34,875 nt of DNA from Alphaproteobacteria bacterium (lineage in GTDB: Bacteria > Pseudomonadota > Alphaproteobacteria > UBA6615). The DNA lies in the NCBI GenBank assembly GCA_009691025.1, contig SHWB01000018.1, positions 1-34,875 of the forward strand, read 5' to 3'. The notes under the pieces are model-generated. The model was not told the origin of the DNA and ran no database searches. It saw only the letters and a list, made by a program, of their open reading frames with translations. The translations under genes and the position numbers were made by a program. Below, in pieces: positions 8,942 to 17,531 of this stretch. Position 1 is the first letter of the stretch. Every line of letters starts with the position of its first letter.

Positions 8942-9565
8942 TCAGCGCTTCCGCAGCACCAGATGGAAGATGTGCCAGTGCTTGGCTTCACCGCGCACGG
9001 TCGTGCTGTCTTCCTCGACCTCGCGGCGCATCTCGACGCGCCAGCCGGCGAGGCGGGCATCGATGCCGGCCGCCGTGTGGAAGGTCATGCCGGCGCGCCC
9101 GGCCCAGCTGTCGCGCACGCCGTAGAGCTGCCCGGCGAAGCGCCCGCCCGGCAGCAGGGCGTCATGGATGCGCGCCCACAGCGCGTCGAAATACTCGGGC
9201 GGGCAGAGTGGCAGGGCGAAGCTCGCATTCACCAGATGGCAGGCCGGCCATTCCGCCTCCTCAAACCGAGCCACGCGGCCGTCGAGGCGCGAGCGGGCAT
9301 CGCCGGGAAGGTTCGGCAACGCCAGCAGGCCGGCGATGGCGGCGGGTTCGGCATCGATGCCGAGCACGAGCCAGCCGCGCCGCAGCATCTCGACGGCGTC
9401 GCGCCCCGCGCCGCAGCCAAGATCGACGGCGAGGCGGCGTTCCGGCGGCGCCCCGCCCTCGGCATCGAAGGCATCGAGCGCGGCCAGCATCGTGTCGCGC
9501 GGCGGCCGGCCGCCGGTCCGCTGGTAGTATTCGGCCCAGGACAGGGCGTTCGGGCGGTCGGACAT
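8942..9565 (-). CDS. Class I SAM-dependent methyltransferase
   Basis: This encodes 207 residues with a complete class I Rossmann methyltransferase core. Motif I is AVDLGCGAGRDAVEML (about residues 46-61), the acidic end of strand 2 is LGIDAEP, and the strand 4 region contains LVNASFALPLCPPEYFDALW, followed by LLPGGRFAGQLYG. It resembles small-molecule or Tellurite-resistance-TehB-type methyltransferases in length, but the acceptor is unknown. The ATG at 9565 follows AGGAAG. It is divergent from the TPR gene at 9610, with 44 bases between them, and converges on the GnnA-like gene nine bases away. Confidence 0.85.
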   Translation of the reverse strand: MSDRPNALSWAEYYQRTGGRPPRDTMLAALDAFDAEGGAPPERRLAVDLGCGAGRDAVEMLRRGWLVLGIDAEPAAIAGLLALPNLPGDARSRLDGRVARFEEAEWPACHLVNASFALPLCPPEYFDALWARIHDALLPGGRFAGQLYGVRDSWAGRAGMTFHTAAGIDARLAGWRVEMRREVEEDSTTVRGEAKHWHIFHLVLRKR

Positions 9566-9609
9566 CGGCGGCTTCCTGCGAGGCGGACGGATCGTCGCAG
9601 GAGAGCGCC

Positions 9610-10377
9610 GTGAGCGGCAAGGCCGGCAACCCGCCGCCCGCGCCGGTGCGGCAACAGACCGCGACGCTGTTCACGGCGGCCGTCGCGGCCCATCGCGGCG
9701 GGCGGCGCGAGGAGGCGGCGGCGCTTTGCCGCCAGGTTCTGGCGCTGACCCCGGGCCAGCCCGCGGCGCTGCTCCATCTCGGCATCCTCGCCGCCGAGGC
9801 CGGCAACACGGACGAGGCGACGCGCCTGTTCGGCGAGGCGGTGGCGCGCGCGCCAGGCGATGCCAATGTGCAGAACGCGCTGGGCACGATGAAGGCGCGC
9901 GGCGGCGACCTCGCGGGCGCGGCCGTCGCCTTCCGCGAGGAGCTGGCCGTCCAGCCCTGCGCGCTGGAGGTTCGCCGCAACCTCGCCCGCGCCCTGCTCT
10001 ATCTTGGCGAGGCCGGCGCCGCGGCGGAGGAGTGGCGACGCCTCTGTGACGCCGTGCCGGGCGATGCGGCGGCGCTGGTCGCGCTCGGCCGCGCGATGCT
10101 CGATGCCGGCGATCTGCAAGGCGCCGAAGCCGCGCTGGCGGCGGCGATTGGCGGCGGCGCGGCGAGCCCCGAGACGCACAACGCTCTCGGCGCGGCGCGC
10201 TGGCAGCAGGGGTGCATCGTCGAGGCCGAGGCCGCTTTCTGCGCCGCGCTGGCGCTGGCCCAGGCGGATGCCACGGCGCATGCCAACCGCGCCGGCAAGA
10301 TGCGCAAACAGGCGCGGCTGGACGAGGCCATCATCGCCTATCGCACCGCCGTCGCGCTGGCGACAGATGTCGCGTAG
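9610..10377 (+). CDS. TPR half of a split SPINDLY/OGT-type (GT41) protein
   Basis: This is the N-terminal 255 residues of what should be one protein with the next entry. It begins at GTG 9610 after AGGAGAG. At least six tetratricopeptide repeats can be read, for example LLHLGILAAEAGNTDEATRL, NALGTMKARGGDLAGAAVAF and NRAGKMRKQARLDEAIIAY. In GT41 enzymes this solenoid presents protein substrates to the catalytic domain. The frame ends at TAG 10375-10377, but the same frame continues immediately as HTFSLLLAREYLPRADV, the usual linker into the catalytic domain, so the stop looks like a nonsense change (probably GAG to TAG). If translated alone this would be a free TPR protein. Confidence 0.75.
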   Translation: MSGKAGNPPPAPVRQQTATLFTAAVAAHRGGRREEAAALCRQVLALTPGQPAALLHLGILAAEAGNTDEATRLFGEAVARAPGDANVQNALGTMKARGGDLAGAAVAFREELAVQPCALEVRRNLARALLYLGEAGAAAEEWRRLCDAVPGDAAALVALGRAMLDAGDLQGAEAALAAAIGGGAASPETHNALGAARWQQGCIVEAEAAFCAALALAQADATAHANRAGKMRKQARLDEAIIAYRTAVALATDVA

Positions 10378-10428
10378 CATACCTTTAGCCTGCTGCTGGC
10401 GAGGGAATACCTGCCCCGGGCCGATGTT

Positions 10429-11622
10429 ATGACCCTCGGTCAGGAGCACCGCTCTCGTGCTGCCCCCCTGTGTCCGGCGCGACCCTCGCCGGCTCCTGTC
10501 GACCCCGACCCGTCGCGGCGGCTGCGCATCGGCTATGTGTCTGGCGATTTGCTCGACCACTCCGTCGCGCGGTTCATCGAACCGGTCCTCGCTGCGTATG
10601 ATCGCGCGACCGTAGAGGTTACGGCCTACGCCAACTTCGCACGGCCCGACGAGGTAACGACACGGCTGGCCGCCCTCGTGGCGCGATGGCGCGACGTCGC
10701 TCGCCTGGACGATGCCGCCGCCCCCGCGCAGATCCGCGACGATCGCATCGACGTGCTGGTCGACCTGTCCGGACACACGGCGGGCGGCAGTCCAGGGCTG
10801 TTCGCCCTGCTGCCGTCGCCTGTCGCGATCACCTGGTTCGGCTATCCCGACACCACCGGCCTCGCCATCGAGGCCCGCATCGTCGATGCGCTCACCAACC
10901 CGGTCGAAGCGGCATGTCGTGGCAGCGAGGCGCCCCTGCGCCTGCCGGGATTCCTCTGCTACGGCCAGCCATCGGACGCGCCGCCCGTCGCGCCATCGCC
11001 GCTGGCCGCGAGCGGCGTGCCCAGCTTCGGCTCATTCAACGACCTCGCCAAGCTCAACGATGGCGTCGTGGCGCTGTGGGCACGGCTGCTGGCGCGCGTG
11101 CCTGTGGCGCGCCTGATACTGAAGGCGTGGGGTCTCGGCGATCCGACCGTGGTGGCGGCGACGCGCGCGCGCTTCGCCGCGCAGGGCATAGATCCGGCGC
11201 GCATCGTCGCGCTCGACCGCGTCGCCGGCATGGCCAACCATCTCGGCCAGTATGCGCGGATCGACGTGGCACTCGACCCCTTCCCCTCTAACGGCACGAC
11301 GACGAGATGCGAGGCGCTGTGGATGGGCGTGCCGGTGGTGACGCTCGCCGGAAACCGCCATGCCGGGAGCGTTGGGGTCAGCCTGCTGGCGCGCATCGGC
11401 CGGGCGGAATGGACGGCCGGGAGCGAGGAAGCGTATCTCAACATCGCCGCCGGCCTCGTCGCCGACCCGGCGCGCCTCGCGGCGATCCGGGTCGGCCTGC
11501 GCGCCACAGTCGCCGCCTCGCCGCTGACCGACGCACCGGCCTTTACGCGGACGCTGGAAGCGGCGTACCGGAGCCTGTGGCGCCGCGCCTGCACCTGGGC
11601 CGACAGGGAGACTGCCTCGTGA
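10429..11622 (+). CDS. GT41 (O-GlcNAc transferase-type) catalytic half of the split gene
   Basis: This is in the same frame as the preceding TPR half. It holds the glycosyltransferase family 41 catalytic region: RLRIGYVSGDLLDHSV with the conserved His, DVLVDLSGHTAGG, ITWFGYPDTTG, GSFNDLAKLN, LDPFPSNGTTT and CEALWMGVPVVTLAG near the nucleotide-sugar site. Family members transfer GlcNAc or another sugar from a UDP/GDP donor to proteins. Several invariant-looking positions differ from the common bacterial pattern (DFPYNG-type Tyr is Ser; VSPDF is VSGDL). The ATG at 10429 is the first in-frame start after the TAG but has no clear ribosome-binding site. The TGA overlaps the GTG of ccmI by four bases. 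Confidence 0.75.
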   Translation: MTLGQEHRSRAAPLCPARPSPAPVDPDPSRRLRIGYVSGDLLDHSVARFIEPVLAAYDRATVEVTAYANFARPDEVTTRLAALVARWRDVARLDDAAAPAQIRDDRIDVLVDLSGHTAGGSPGLFALLPSPVAITWFGYPDTTGLAIEARIVDALTNPVEAACRGSEAPLRLPGFLCYGQPSDAPPVAPSPLAASGVPSFGSFNDLAKLNDGVVALWARLLARVPVARLILKAWGLGDPTVVAATRARFAAQGIDPARIVALDRVAGMANHLGQYARIDVALDPFPSNGTTTRCEALWMGVPVVTLAGNRHAGSVGVSLLARIGRAEWTAGSEEAYLNIAAGLVADPARLAAIRVGLRATVAASPLTDAPAFTRTLEAAYRSLWRRACTWADRETAS

Positions 11623-12890
11623 TCTTCTGGATCGTCGCCGCGATCCTCGCCGTCGGTGTCGCCGCCTTCGTCGTCCGGCCGCTGCTGCGCCGCGACCCGG
11701 TGACGGTGCCGGCACCGGGCGCGCACGATCTCGAAGTCTATCGCTACCAGCTCGTGGCGCTGGACCGGCAGCGCGCGGCCGGCGACATCCCCAACAGCGA
11801 GGCCGAAGCGTTGCGCAGCGAGATCGCGCGCCGGCTGCTCGCTGCCGATGCGCGGCGCACCGGGGCCGCCCCGGCACGGCCCGAGCGGCGCTGGCTGCGC
11901 CCGGCCGGCGCGGTGCTGCTGGTCGTCCTGCCGCTGGCGGCGATGGCGATCTATCTCGGCCTAGGCACGCCGGGCATGCCCGACATGCCGCTCGCCGGCC
12001 GCTCGCCGACTGCCGGCCAGCCATCGCCGGACGAGATCGCCGGCGCGGTCGACCGGCTCGTCGCGCAGCTCGAAAAGAACCCCGATGATCTCCAGGGCTG
12101 GATCCTGCTCGGCCGTGTCCATTTCGCCGAAAGCCGCTTCGCGGATTCGGCCCGCGCCTGGGCGCGCGCCGCCGCGCTGTCGCCCGGAAACGGCGAGTTG
12201 CAGGCGACGCTCGGCCAGACCCTGACCGTCGCCGCGGAAGGCCGCGTGACGCCCGAGGCCCGCTCGGCCTTCGCCGTGTCTCTCGCCCTCCTGCCAGGCG
12301 ATCCACGCGCGCGCTACTACCTCGCTCTGGCCCACTGGCAGGAGGGCGAGGCGGCGAAGGCGCTCGCCGCCTGGCAGGCGCTGCTGGCCGAGGCGCCGCC
12401 CGACGCGCCCTGGCGCGCCGCCGTCGCCGCCCGCATCGCCGAGGCCGGCGTCACGGTATCGCCAGCAGCGCCGTCACAGGCGCCGGCACGCGGCCCTAAC
12501 GAGGCCGAAATCGCCGCCGCGCGGATGTCGCCCGAGGAGCGCCGCCAGATGATCGGGGGCATGGTCTCCGGCCTCGCCGCCCGGCTGGAGGCGAACCCGG
12601 TCGATAGCGCCGGCTGGCTGCGGCTGGCGCAGGCCTACACCGTGCTGGAGCGGCGCGACGACGCGGAAGCGGCCCTGCGCCGCGCGCTCGATGCCGATCC
12701 GGCCAATGTTGCGGCGCTGGTGGCGCTCGGCGAAGCGCTCGCCGCGCGCGGCGCGCGCGACGAAGCGCGCAGCGCGTTCGACCGCGCCCGCGCCGCCGTC
12801 CCGGCCGGCTCGCCGGACGCCGACGCAGTAGGCCGCGCGGCTAGAGCGTTTCACGATTTATTTGAATCGTATCCGGCGTTGACGAAGTAG
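11619..12890 (+). CDS. ccmI: Cytochrome c biogenesis protein CcmI/CycH
   Basis: This encodes 423 residues. The N-terminus VIFWIVAAILAVGVAAF is a membrane helix, followed by a short cytoplasmic part with the family signature EVYRYQLVALDRQRAAGDI and SEAEALRSEIARRLL. A second helix (AGAVLLVVLPLAAMAIYL, about residues 97-115) leads to a periplasmic domain with TPR-like repeats (NPDDLQGWILLGRVHF, NPVDSAGWLRLAQAY). CcmI chaperones apocytochrome c to the haem ligation complex. The GTG start at 11619 overlaps the previous stop as GTGA, implying translational coupling. No other ccm gene is in the window. The last 16 or so codons and the stop lie inside a perfect inverted repeat, so the native C-terminus has probably been replaced. 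Confidence 0.88.
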   Translation: MIFWIVAAILAVGVAAFVVRPLLRRDPVTVPAPGAHDLEVYRYQLVALDRQRAAGDIPNSEAEALRSEIARRLLAADARRTGAAPARPERRWLRPAGAVLLVVLPLAAMAIYLGLGTPGMPDMPLAGRSPTAGQPSPDEIAGAVDRLVAQLEKNPDDLQGWILLGRVHFAESRFADSARAWARAAALSPGNGELQATLGQTLTVAAEGRVTPEARSAFAVSLALLPGDPRARYYLALAHWQEGEAAKALAAWQALLAEAPPDAPWRAAVAARIAEAGVTVSPAAPSQAPARGPNEAEIAAARMSPEERRQMIGGMVSGLAARLEANPVDSAGWLRLAQAYTVLERRDDAEAALRRALDADPANVAALVALGEALAARGARDEARSAFDRARAAVPAGSPDADAVGRAARAFHDLFESYPALTK

Positions 12891-12943
12891 TTGGTGCATT
12901 CGTCAACGCCGGATACGATTCAAATAAATCGTGAAACGCTCTA
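12842..12943. repeat. Perfect 45-bp inverted repeat overlapping the 3' end of ccmI
   Basis: Bases 12842-12886 are exactly complementary to 12899-12943, with a 12-base loop. The outer ends read tagagcgtttcacg and cgtgaaacgctcta, a terminal motif I recall from small dispersed palindromes in alphaproteobacteria. The A+T content is higher than in the flanking genes. The ccmI stop (TAG, 12888-12890) is in the loop. There is no internal gene. It could be a MITE- or REP-like element, and its RNA would form a very stable hairpin that ends or protects the ccmI transcript. Confidence 0.88.
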
Positions 12944-13009
12944 AAACCCGCGCCAGGCAGTCACGCTGCGTGGGGGAAATTCTCGTCATATTGATTTATC
13001 GGAAGAAAA

Positions 13010-13085
<76 letters not shown>

Positions 13086-13356
13086 GCGCGCCGCCTGCGG
13101 CCTTGGGTCCGGCCGCGAGGGACAGGCTGTCTAACCCGAAGGCGCGGCGGGTGCAAGCCCGCGGCGCGCCGGCCTGTCCCGCCGAGTGTTGCCAATGCGA
13201 CGCACCCGGGCCAAGGTTGTGGCGGGCACCGGGCGGCCGGCACAAGCGGCTTGCCGGGAGTCAGGCAACTCAGTAACATCCTCGCGCAACGCGTTGGGCC
13301 GGCGCTGTTTTGCTGGCATCCTGGTCGGGGCAGCAAGCGGGCCGTCGCGAAGGGGG

Positions 13357-14496
13357 ATGAGGTGTAACTTGCCAAGCACGCTGGCGCGCGCTGCCTTTGC
13401 GTTCGTTACAGTGCTCGCGCTCGCCGGCTGCTCGTTCCTCGATGGCGAACTCCTCGATGGCGAACTTATGCCGTCGCTGACCGGCGATGATCCGGGCGGG
13501 CGCCAGCCATCGTCACGCTCCGTTACCGCCCCGCCTGCGCCGCCTGTCGGGCAGACGAATTTCGTGCCACCGGGGGTCACCGATGCCCAGCGCACCGGCA
13601 AACGCGTCGAGCAGATGCGCGGCGATTTGCGCCGGATGCAGACCGACATCTCCGCCCAGAACCAGACGCTGCAGGCGCTGCGCACCAAGGTCGTGCAGAA
13701 CGCGCAGCGCTATCAGGGCCTGATTGGGGCCATCCAGTCGCGCCTGCAGGTCGGCACCACACCGGGCAACCCCGTCCTCGTCGCCCAGTTGAACGACGCC
13801 CAGGGCACGCTCAATGCGCTGGAAGGCGACATCGCCGGCATGAACGATCTGGCCAACCGGATCGTCGAGTCGAATTCACTAGCCGCCTTCGTGCTCGAAT
13901 CGACGCGCGCGACCTATGGCCCGTCCGGCGCCGTCGACGATGATCATCGCCAGCTCGCCATCCTCGAGGACGAGGTCAATCGCACGGTGGTGCTGATCGA
14001 CCGCCTGCTCAACGAGCTGAACCAGGATGTGGCGCGGCAGACCAACTATGTCGGCCGCGAGCAGCGCAACCTGTCGGCCCTGTCAACCGCCGTGGCCAAC
14101 GGCGAGCTGTACGGCGGCAGCCTCGCCAACCGCGCCTGGCTGACCTCCGCGCCGGCGGCAAGCCAGCCGCTGGCCGGCCCGGGCAATTTAGCCTCGCGGC
14201 GGCCGCTCGTGGTCATCCGTTTCGACAGGCCCGACGTGCCCTATGCCAACCCGCTCTACACGGCGGCCAACGAGGCGCTGACGCGCCTGCCAGAGGCGGT
14301 GTTCGACATCGTCGCAGTGACACCGCAGGCCGGCACGCCGGCACAGGTGGCGATGCAGTCGATCGCGGCGCGGCGCAATGCCGAGGACGTCGCCCAGACC
14401 CTCGAGCGTATGGGCATGCCGCGCGACCGCATCGGGCTCAACGCCATGACCAGCCCCCAGGCCCAGGTGCCCGAGGTCCACGTCTTCGTGCGCTGA
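13357..14496 (+). CDS. Predicted lipoprotein with coiled coil and C-terminal OmpA-like segment
   Basis: This encodes 379 residues from ATG 13357, after a GGGGG-rich ribosome-binding site; the open frame back to 13186 lacks one. The N-terminus MRCNLPSTLARAAFAF leads to the lipobox LALAGC, so lipid attachment at that cysteine is expected. A short repeat (DGELLDGEL) follows. The middle (about residues 85-240) is rich in heptad-like patterns and probably coiled coil. The last 90 residues (PLVVIRFDRPDVPY, then RRNAEDVAQTLERMGMPRDRI and VPEVHVFVR) resemble the strand-helix order of OmpA C-terminal peptidoglycan-binding domains, though its key residues are not clear. The function is unknown; an envelope-anchoring role is an inference. 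Confidence 0.75.
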   Translation: MRCNLPSTLARAAFAFVTVLALAGCSFLDGELLDGELMPSLTGDDPGGRQPSSRSVTAPPAPPVGQTNFVPPGVTDAQRTGKRVEQMRGDLRRMQTDISAQNQTLQALRTKVVQNAQRYQGLIGAIQSRLQVGTTPGNPVLVAQLNDAQGTLNALEGDIAGMNDLANRIVESNSLAAFVLESTRATYGPSGAVDDDHRQLAILEDEVNRTVVLIDRLLNELNQDVARQTNYVGREQRNLSALSTAVANGELYGGSLANRAWLTSAPAASQPLAGPGNLASRRPLVVIRFDRPDVPYANPLYTAANEALTRLPEAVFDIVAVTPQAGTPAQVAMQSIAARRNAEDVAQTLERMGMPRDRIGLNAMTSPQAQVPEVHVFVR

Positions 14497-14519
14497 GCGT
14501 CCCGCGGCTGCGGGGCGTT

Positions 14520-16901
14520 TCAATCCAGGCAATGCCCGCGGCGCACCAGCGCCTCGTCGAATTCGGCGAGTTGCGCCGCGACACGGGCATAGACCGTGCC
14601 CTCCGGGTATCGGCCCTCGGCATCGGCTTCACCGGCCGGCCGGCCGGTAAACACTTCGATCGCGTCGCCGACCGTGGCGACGCTCCACAGATGGAAGCGC
14701 CCCGCGGCCACCGCCTTCGCCACCTCGTCACGCAGCAGGAGATGGCGCTCGTTGGCGGCCGGAAAGACCACGCCCTGCGTGCCGCTAAGCCCGCCCGTGG
14801 CCTGCGCGCAGGTGCGGAAATAGCCCTCGATCTTGTCCGACAGGCCGCCGATCGCCTGCACCTGGCCGCGCTGGTTGGCCGAGCCGGTCACGGCGAGGTC
14901 CTGTCGCAGCGGCACGCCTGAAAGGTCGGACAGGACGGCCAGCGCCTCTGCCAGAGTCGCGCTGTCGCCCTCGACCCCGCCATAGCTCTGCTCGAAGGTG
15001 ATCGAGGCATTGAACGACAGCGGTCCGCTGCGCGCGAATCGACCAGCGAGATAGCCCTGCAGGACGAGCGCGCCCTTCTGCTGGATCGGCCCGCCCAGTG
15101 CCGCCTCGCGCTCGATGTTGGTGACACCCGTGCGGCCGACCGAGACCCGCGCCGTCACGCGGCTCGGCGCGCCGAACTGGTGGTCGCCGATGTCGCGCAC
15201 CGTCAACGCATTGACCTGGCCGACGACGGCGCCGGCGGTGTCGATCATCACCGTGCCGTCGGCGATCGATTGCTGGATGCGATCCTCGATGCGCGAATTG
15301 CGCCGCTCGCGGGCTGCCCAGGCGGCGGCGACATGCGCGCGCTCCAGAATGCGCGCGCCCTTGCCGGCCAGCGTTGCCGCCTCGGCGATGACGTCGGCCA
15401 GCGCCTCGAAGCGCGCCGACACGCGCGTCCGTTCGCCGGCCCAGCGCGCGGCGAGGCCGAGCAGCCAGCCGATCGCCTCTGGCGTGCAGCCGTCGCGTTC
15501 GGAACGCCGCGCATAGCCCTGGATCAGCCCGGCGTAACGGCCGAGATTGGCTGGCGTCGCTTCCATATCCGGATCGATCTCGGCCTTGACCTTGAAGTAG
15601 GTCTGGAAGTCAGTGTCGAGGGAAAAGAAGGTGTAGTACCAGCGTGGCGCGCCAACGATGACGACCTTGAGGTCGAGCGGTATGGGGCGCGGCCGCGGCG
15701 CGCCCGATACCGGCACGGAGCCGGCCCGGTACATCTCCTGAATCCGCAGCTCGCTGTCGCGCAATGCGCCCTTGAGATAGGTCCAGCTGTCGGCGTTGGC
15801 CGCCAGCGCCTCGGCGCGCAGCACCAGCACGCCGCCATTGGCGCGGGCCAACGCGCCGGGCTCAATCTGCGTGAAGTCGGTAGTCAGCAGACCCGCCGCC
15901 TGCCGGTACTCGATGCGGCCGAACAGGTTGGCGTAGGTCGGATCGGCTTCCAGAACGACGCGCGGATGGCGCACTTCGCCATTGTCGACGAACAGGTTGA
16001 CGGCGTAGCGCCGCTCCGGCGTCTCGTCCGGCGGCAGTGGCTTGTCGTCGTCGCCGCGCGGTGCCAGGCGCTCGGGGTTCTCGGCGATGTCGACGCGCAT
16101 CGCGACGAGCCAGCGCGACAGCCCGGAGTATTGCTGGAAGCGATTGACGAAATCGTCGACCAGGCCGCCCGTTGCCGCCTCGCCGGCGGCACGCGTCATC
16201 TCGCGCAAGCGTTCCCCGAGATCGGCCTGCCGGCGGCCGGCTTCGCGATTGAGGCTCGAGAAGCGGTCTCCCCATTCGCGCGCACGGCGGTCGATCGCCT
16301 CGCGCTCGTCATCCGGCAATAGGGAGACGTCGCGCGCCTCGCCGGCCTCGTCCAGCGCCACGACCATCATGCCCTGCGGCGTCTGCGAGAAGCCGAAGCC
16401 GTCGGCGCGCGCGGCGGCCTGCAGCGCGCCGATGTCGTGACCCACGGCGGCGCGAGACTGCTCGCTCTCGGCGCGCATCCGTTCGTGGAATTCGGGCCGC
16501 GCCAGCGCCTGCGCCAGCGCCACGCGCAAGGCCGGCACCAGCGCCACCACGGCGTCGCGCAATTCGCGCCCGATTCCGGCCGGCAGCCCGATCGCCAGAG
16601 GCTCGTGCGGATGGTGGAAATTGGCGAGGTAGACCCAGTCGGCCGGGCGCGGGCGCTCGGCCATCGCCGCATCGAGGACGGCCAGCGTCGAGGTCATGCG
16701 GCCCGACCGGTCCTCGCCGACGACGAAGATGTTGAAGCCAATCCCGTGCATGGCGAGGCCGAAGGCCAGAGCCTCGCGCGCCCGCGCATGGCTCGACAGC
16801 GAGAAGACATGCGCCTGGTCGGTGCCAATGGCCTCGTCCGCCACGGCCACCTCGAAGACGGGCAGCCCGGCGGCGGAGGCGGGAACTGGCTTGGCGGACA
16901 T
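14520..16901 (-). CDS. Lon-like protease (peptidase S16) with degenerate ATPase motifs
   Basis: This encodes about 793 residues of the LonB/YcbZ-like group. The C-terminal proteolytic domain has GGVEGDSATLAEALAVLSDL with the catalytic Ser (about residue 647) and LSDKIEGYF with the catalytic Lys (about 690); their 43-residue spacing equals that of E. coli Lon. The N-terminal half has a Walker A-like VGEDRSGRMT near residue 62-70, with Arg for Lys, and the Walker B-like position reads GGVLVLRAEALA, without the usual Asp. ATP hydrolysis is therefore doubtful. A predicted helical region lies at about residues 130-260. ATG 16901 has GGAG at good spacing; a GTG two codons upstream is also possible. 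It is convergent with the lipoprotein gene. Confidence 0.86.
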   Translation of the reverse strand: MSAKPVPASAAGLPVFEVAVADEAIGTDQAHVFSLSSHARAREALAFGLAMHGIGFNIFVVGEDRSGRMTSTLAVLDAAMAERPRPADWVYLANFHHPHEPLAIGLPAGIGRELRDAVVALVPALRVALAQALARPEFHERMRAESEQSRAAVGHDIGALQAAARADGFGFSQTPQGMMVVALDEAGEARDVSLLPDDEREAIDRRAREWGDRFSSLNREAGRRQADLGERLREMTRAAGEAATGGLVDDFVNRFQQYSGLSRWLVAMRVDIAENPERLAPRGDDDKPLPPDETPERRYAVNLFVDNGEVRHPRVVLEADPTYANLFGRIEYRQAAGLLTTDFTQIEPGALARANGGVLVLRAEALAANADSWTYLKGALRDSELRIQEMYRAGSVPVSGAPRPRPIPLDLKVVIVGAPRWYYTFFSLDTDFQTYFKVKAEIDPDMEATPANLGRYAGLIQGYARRSERDGCTPEAIGWLLGLAARWAGERTRVSARFEALADVIAEAATLAGKGARILERAHVAAAWAARERRNSRIEDRIQQSIADGTVMIDTAGAVVGQVNALTVRDIGDHQFGAPSRVTARVSVGRTGVTNIEREAALGGPIQQKGALVLQGYLAGRFARSGPLSFNASITFEQSYGGVEGDSATLAEALAVLSDLSGVPLRQDLAVTGSANQRGQVQAIGGLSDKIEGYFRTCAQATGGLSGTQGVVFPAANERHLLLRDEVAKAVAAGRFHLWSVATVGDAIEVFTGRPAGEADAEGRYPEGTVYARVAAQLAEFDEALVRRGHCLD

Positions 16902-17045
16902 CGGCACACTCCGGCAACGGCGACGGCGCGTAGACTAGCCCATTTCGACAGCGGCAGTCGCCCCCGCGCGCCACCTTGCGCCGGTGCCGGAGGCTCCGAA
17001 TAATGTGCACCGGCGCCGTCGGGCGCCGCGGCGACGGGGCGGATC

Positions 17046-17531
17046 ATGGCAACTTTCGAGAAGAACTTTCCGGTGTCGTGGGAGCAGTTGCATCGCGACG
17101 CCCGCGCGCTCGCCTGGCGACTGGCGGACAAGGGGCCGTGGCAGAGCCTAGTCGCCATCACGCGCGGAGGGCTGGTGCCGGCGGCTATCGTCGCGCGCGA
17201 ACTGGAGATCCACCTGGTCGATACGGTCTGCGTGTCGTCCTACGACCACAAGGCACAGGGATCGTTGCAGATCCTCAAGGGCGTGCTCGGCACCGGCGAG
17301 GGCGTGCTGATCGTCGACGATCTCGTCGACACCGGCCGCACCGCCCGCGTGGTGCGCGAGATGCTGCCGAAGGCCCACCTCGCCACCGTCTATGCCAAGC
17401 CCGCCGGCCGGCCGCTGGTCGACACCTTTATAACCGAGGTCAGCCAGGACACCTGGATCCACTTCCCCTGGGACCTCGAACTATCCTACGCACAGCCGAT
17501 CGTCAGCAACGGTGAGCGCCGCACGGACTAG
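17046..17531 (+). CDS. gpt: Xanthine-guanine phosphoribosyltransferase
   Basis: This encodes 161 residues, close to the usual length of Gpt. The enzyme salvages guanine and xanthine by joining them to PRPP to make GMP and XMP. The PRPP-binding loop [14 protein letters not shown] lies at about residues 87-100, the early flexible loop [13 protein letters not shown] near 34, and the C-terminal purine-binding segment contains [10 protein letters not shown] with the conserved Trp. The ATG at 17046 is preceded by ggggcggatc, a weak ribosome-binding site. Its TAG stop shares the palindrome CTAG (17528-17531) with the stop of the convergent ABC permease gene. Confidence 0.93.
   Translation: MATFEKNFPVSWEQLHRDARALAWRLADKGPWQSLVAITRGGLVPAAIVARELEIHLVDTVCVSSYDHKAQGSLQILKGVLGTGEGVLIVDDLVDTGRTARVVREMLPKAHLATVYAKPAGRPLVDTFITEVSQDTWIHFPWDLELSYAQPIVSNGERRTD

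Noticed and set aside
5359-10377. Reassignment of TAG to a sense codon, suggested by two in-frame TAGs
   Set aside because: Several intact genes here end properly at TAG (crotonase-fold gene, gpt, ccmI), so TAG is an ordinary stop.
9229-10776. 515-codon open frame antisense to the TPR and GT41 gene
   Set aside because: It lies on the opposite strand of a recognisable gene; its composition is that expected of an antisense frame in G+C-rich coding DNA and it shows no domain.
11032-12306. 424-codon open frame antisense to GT41 and ccmI
   Set aside because: Arg-, Gly- and Pro-rich antisense frame without motifs; the plus-strand genes explain the region.
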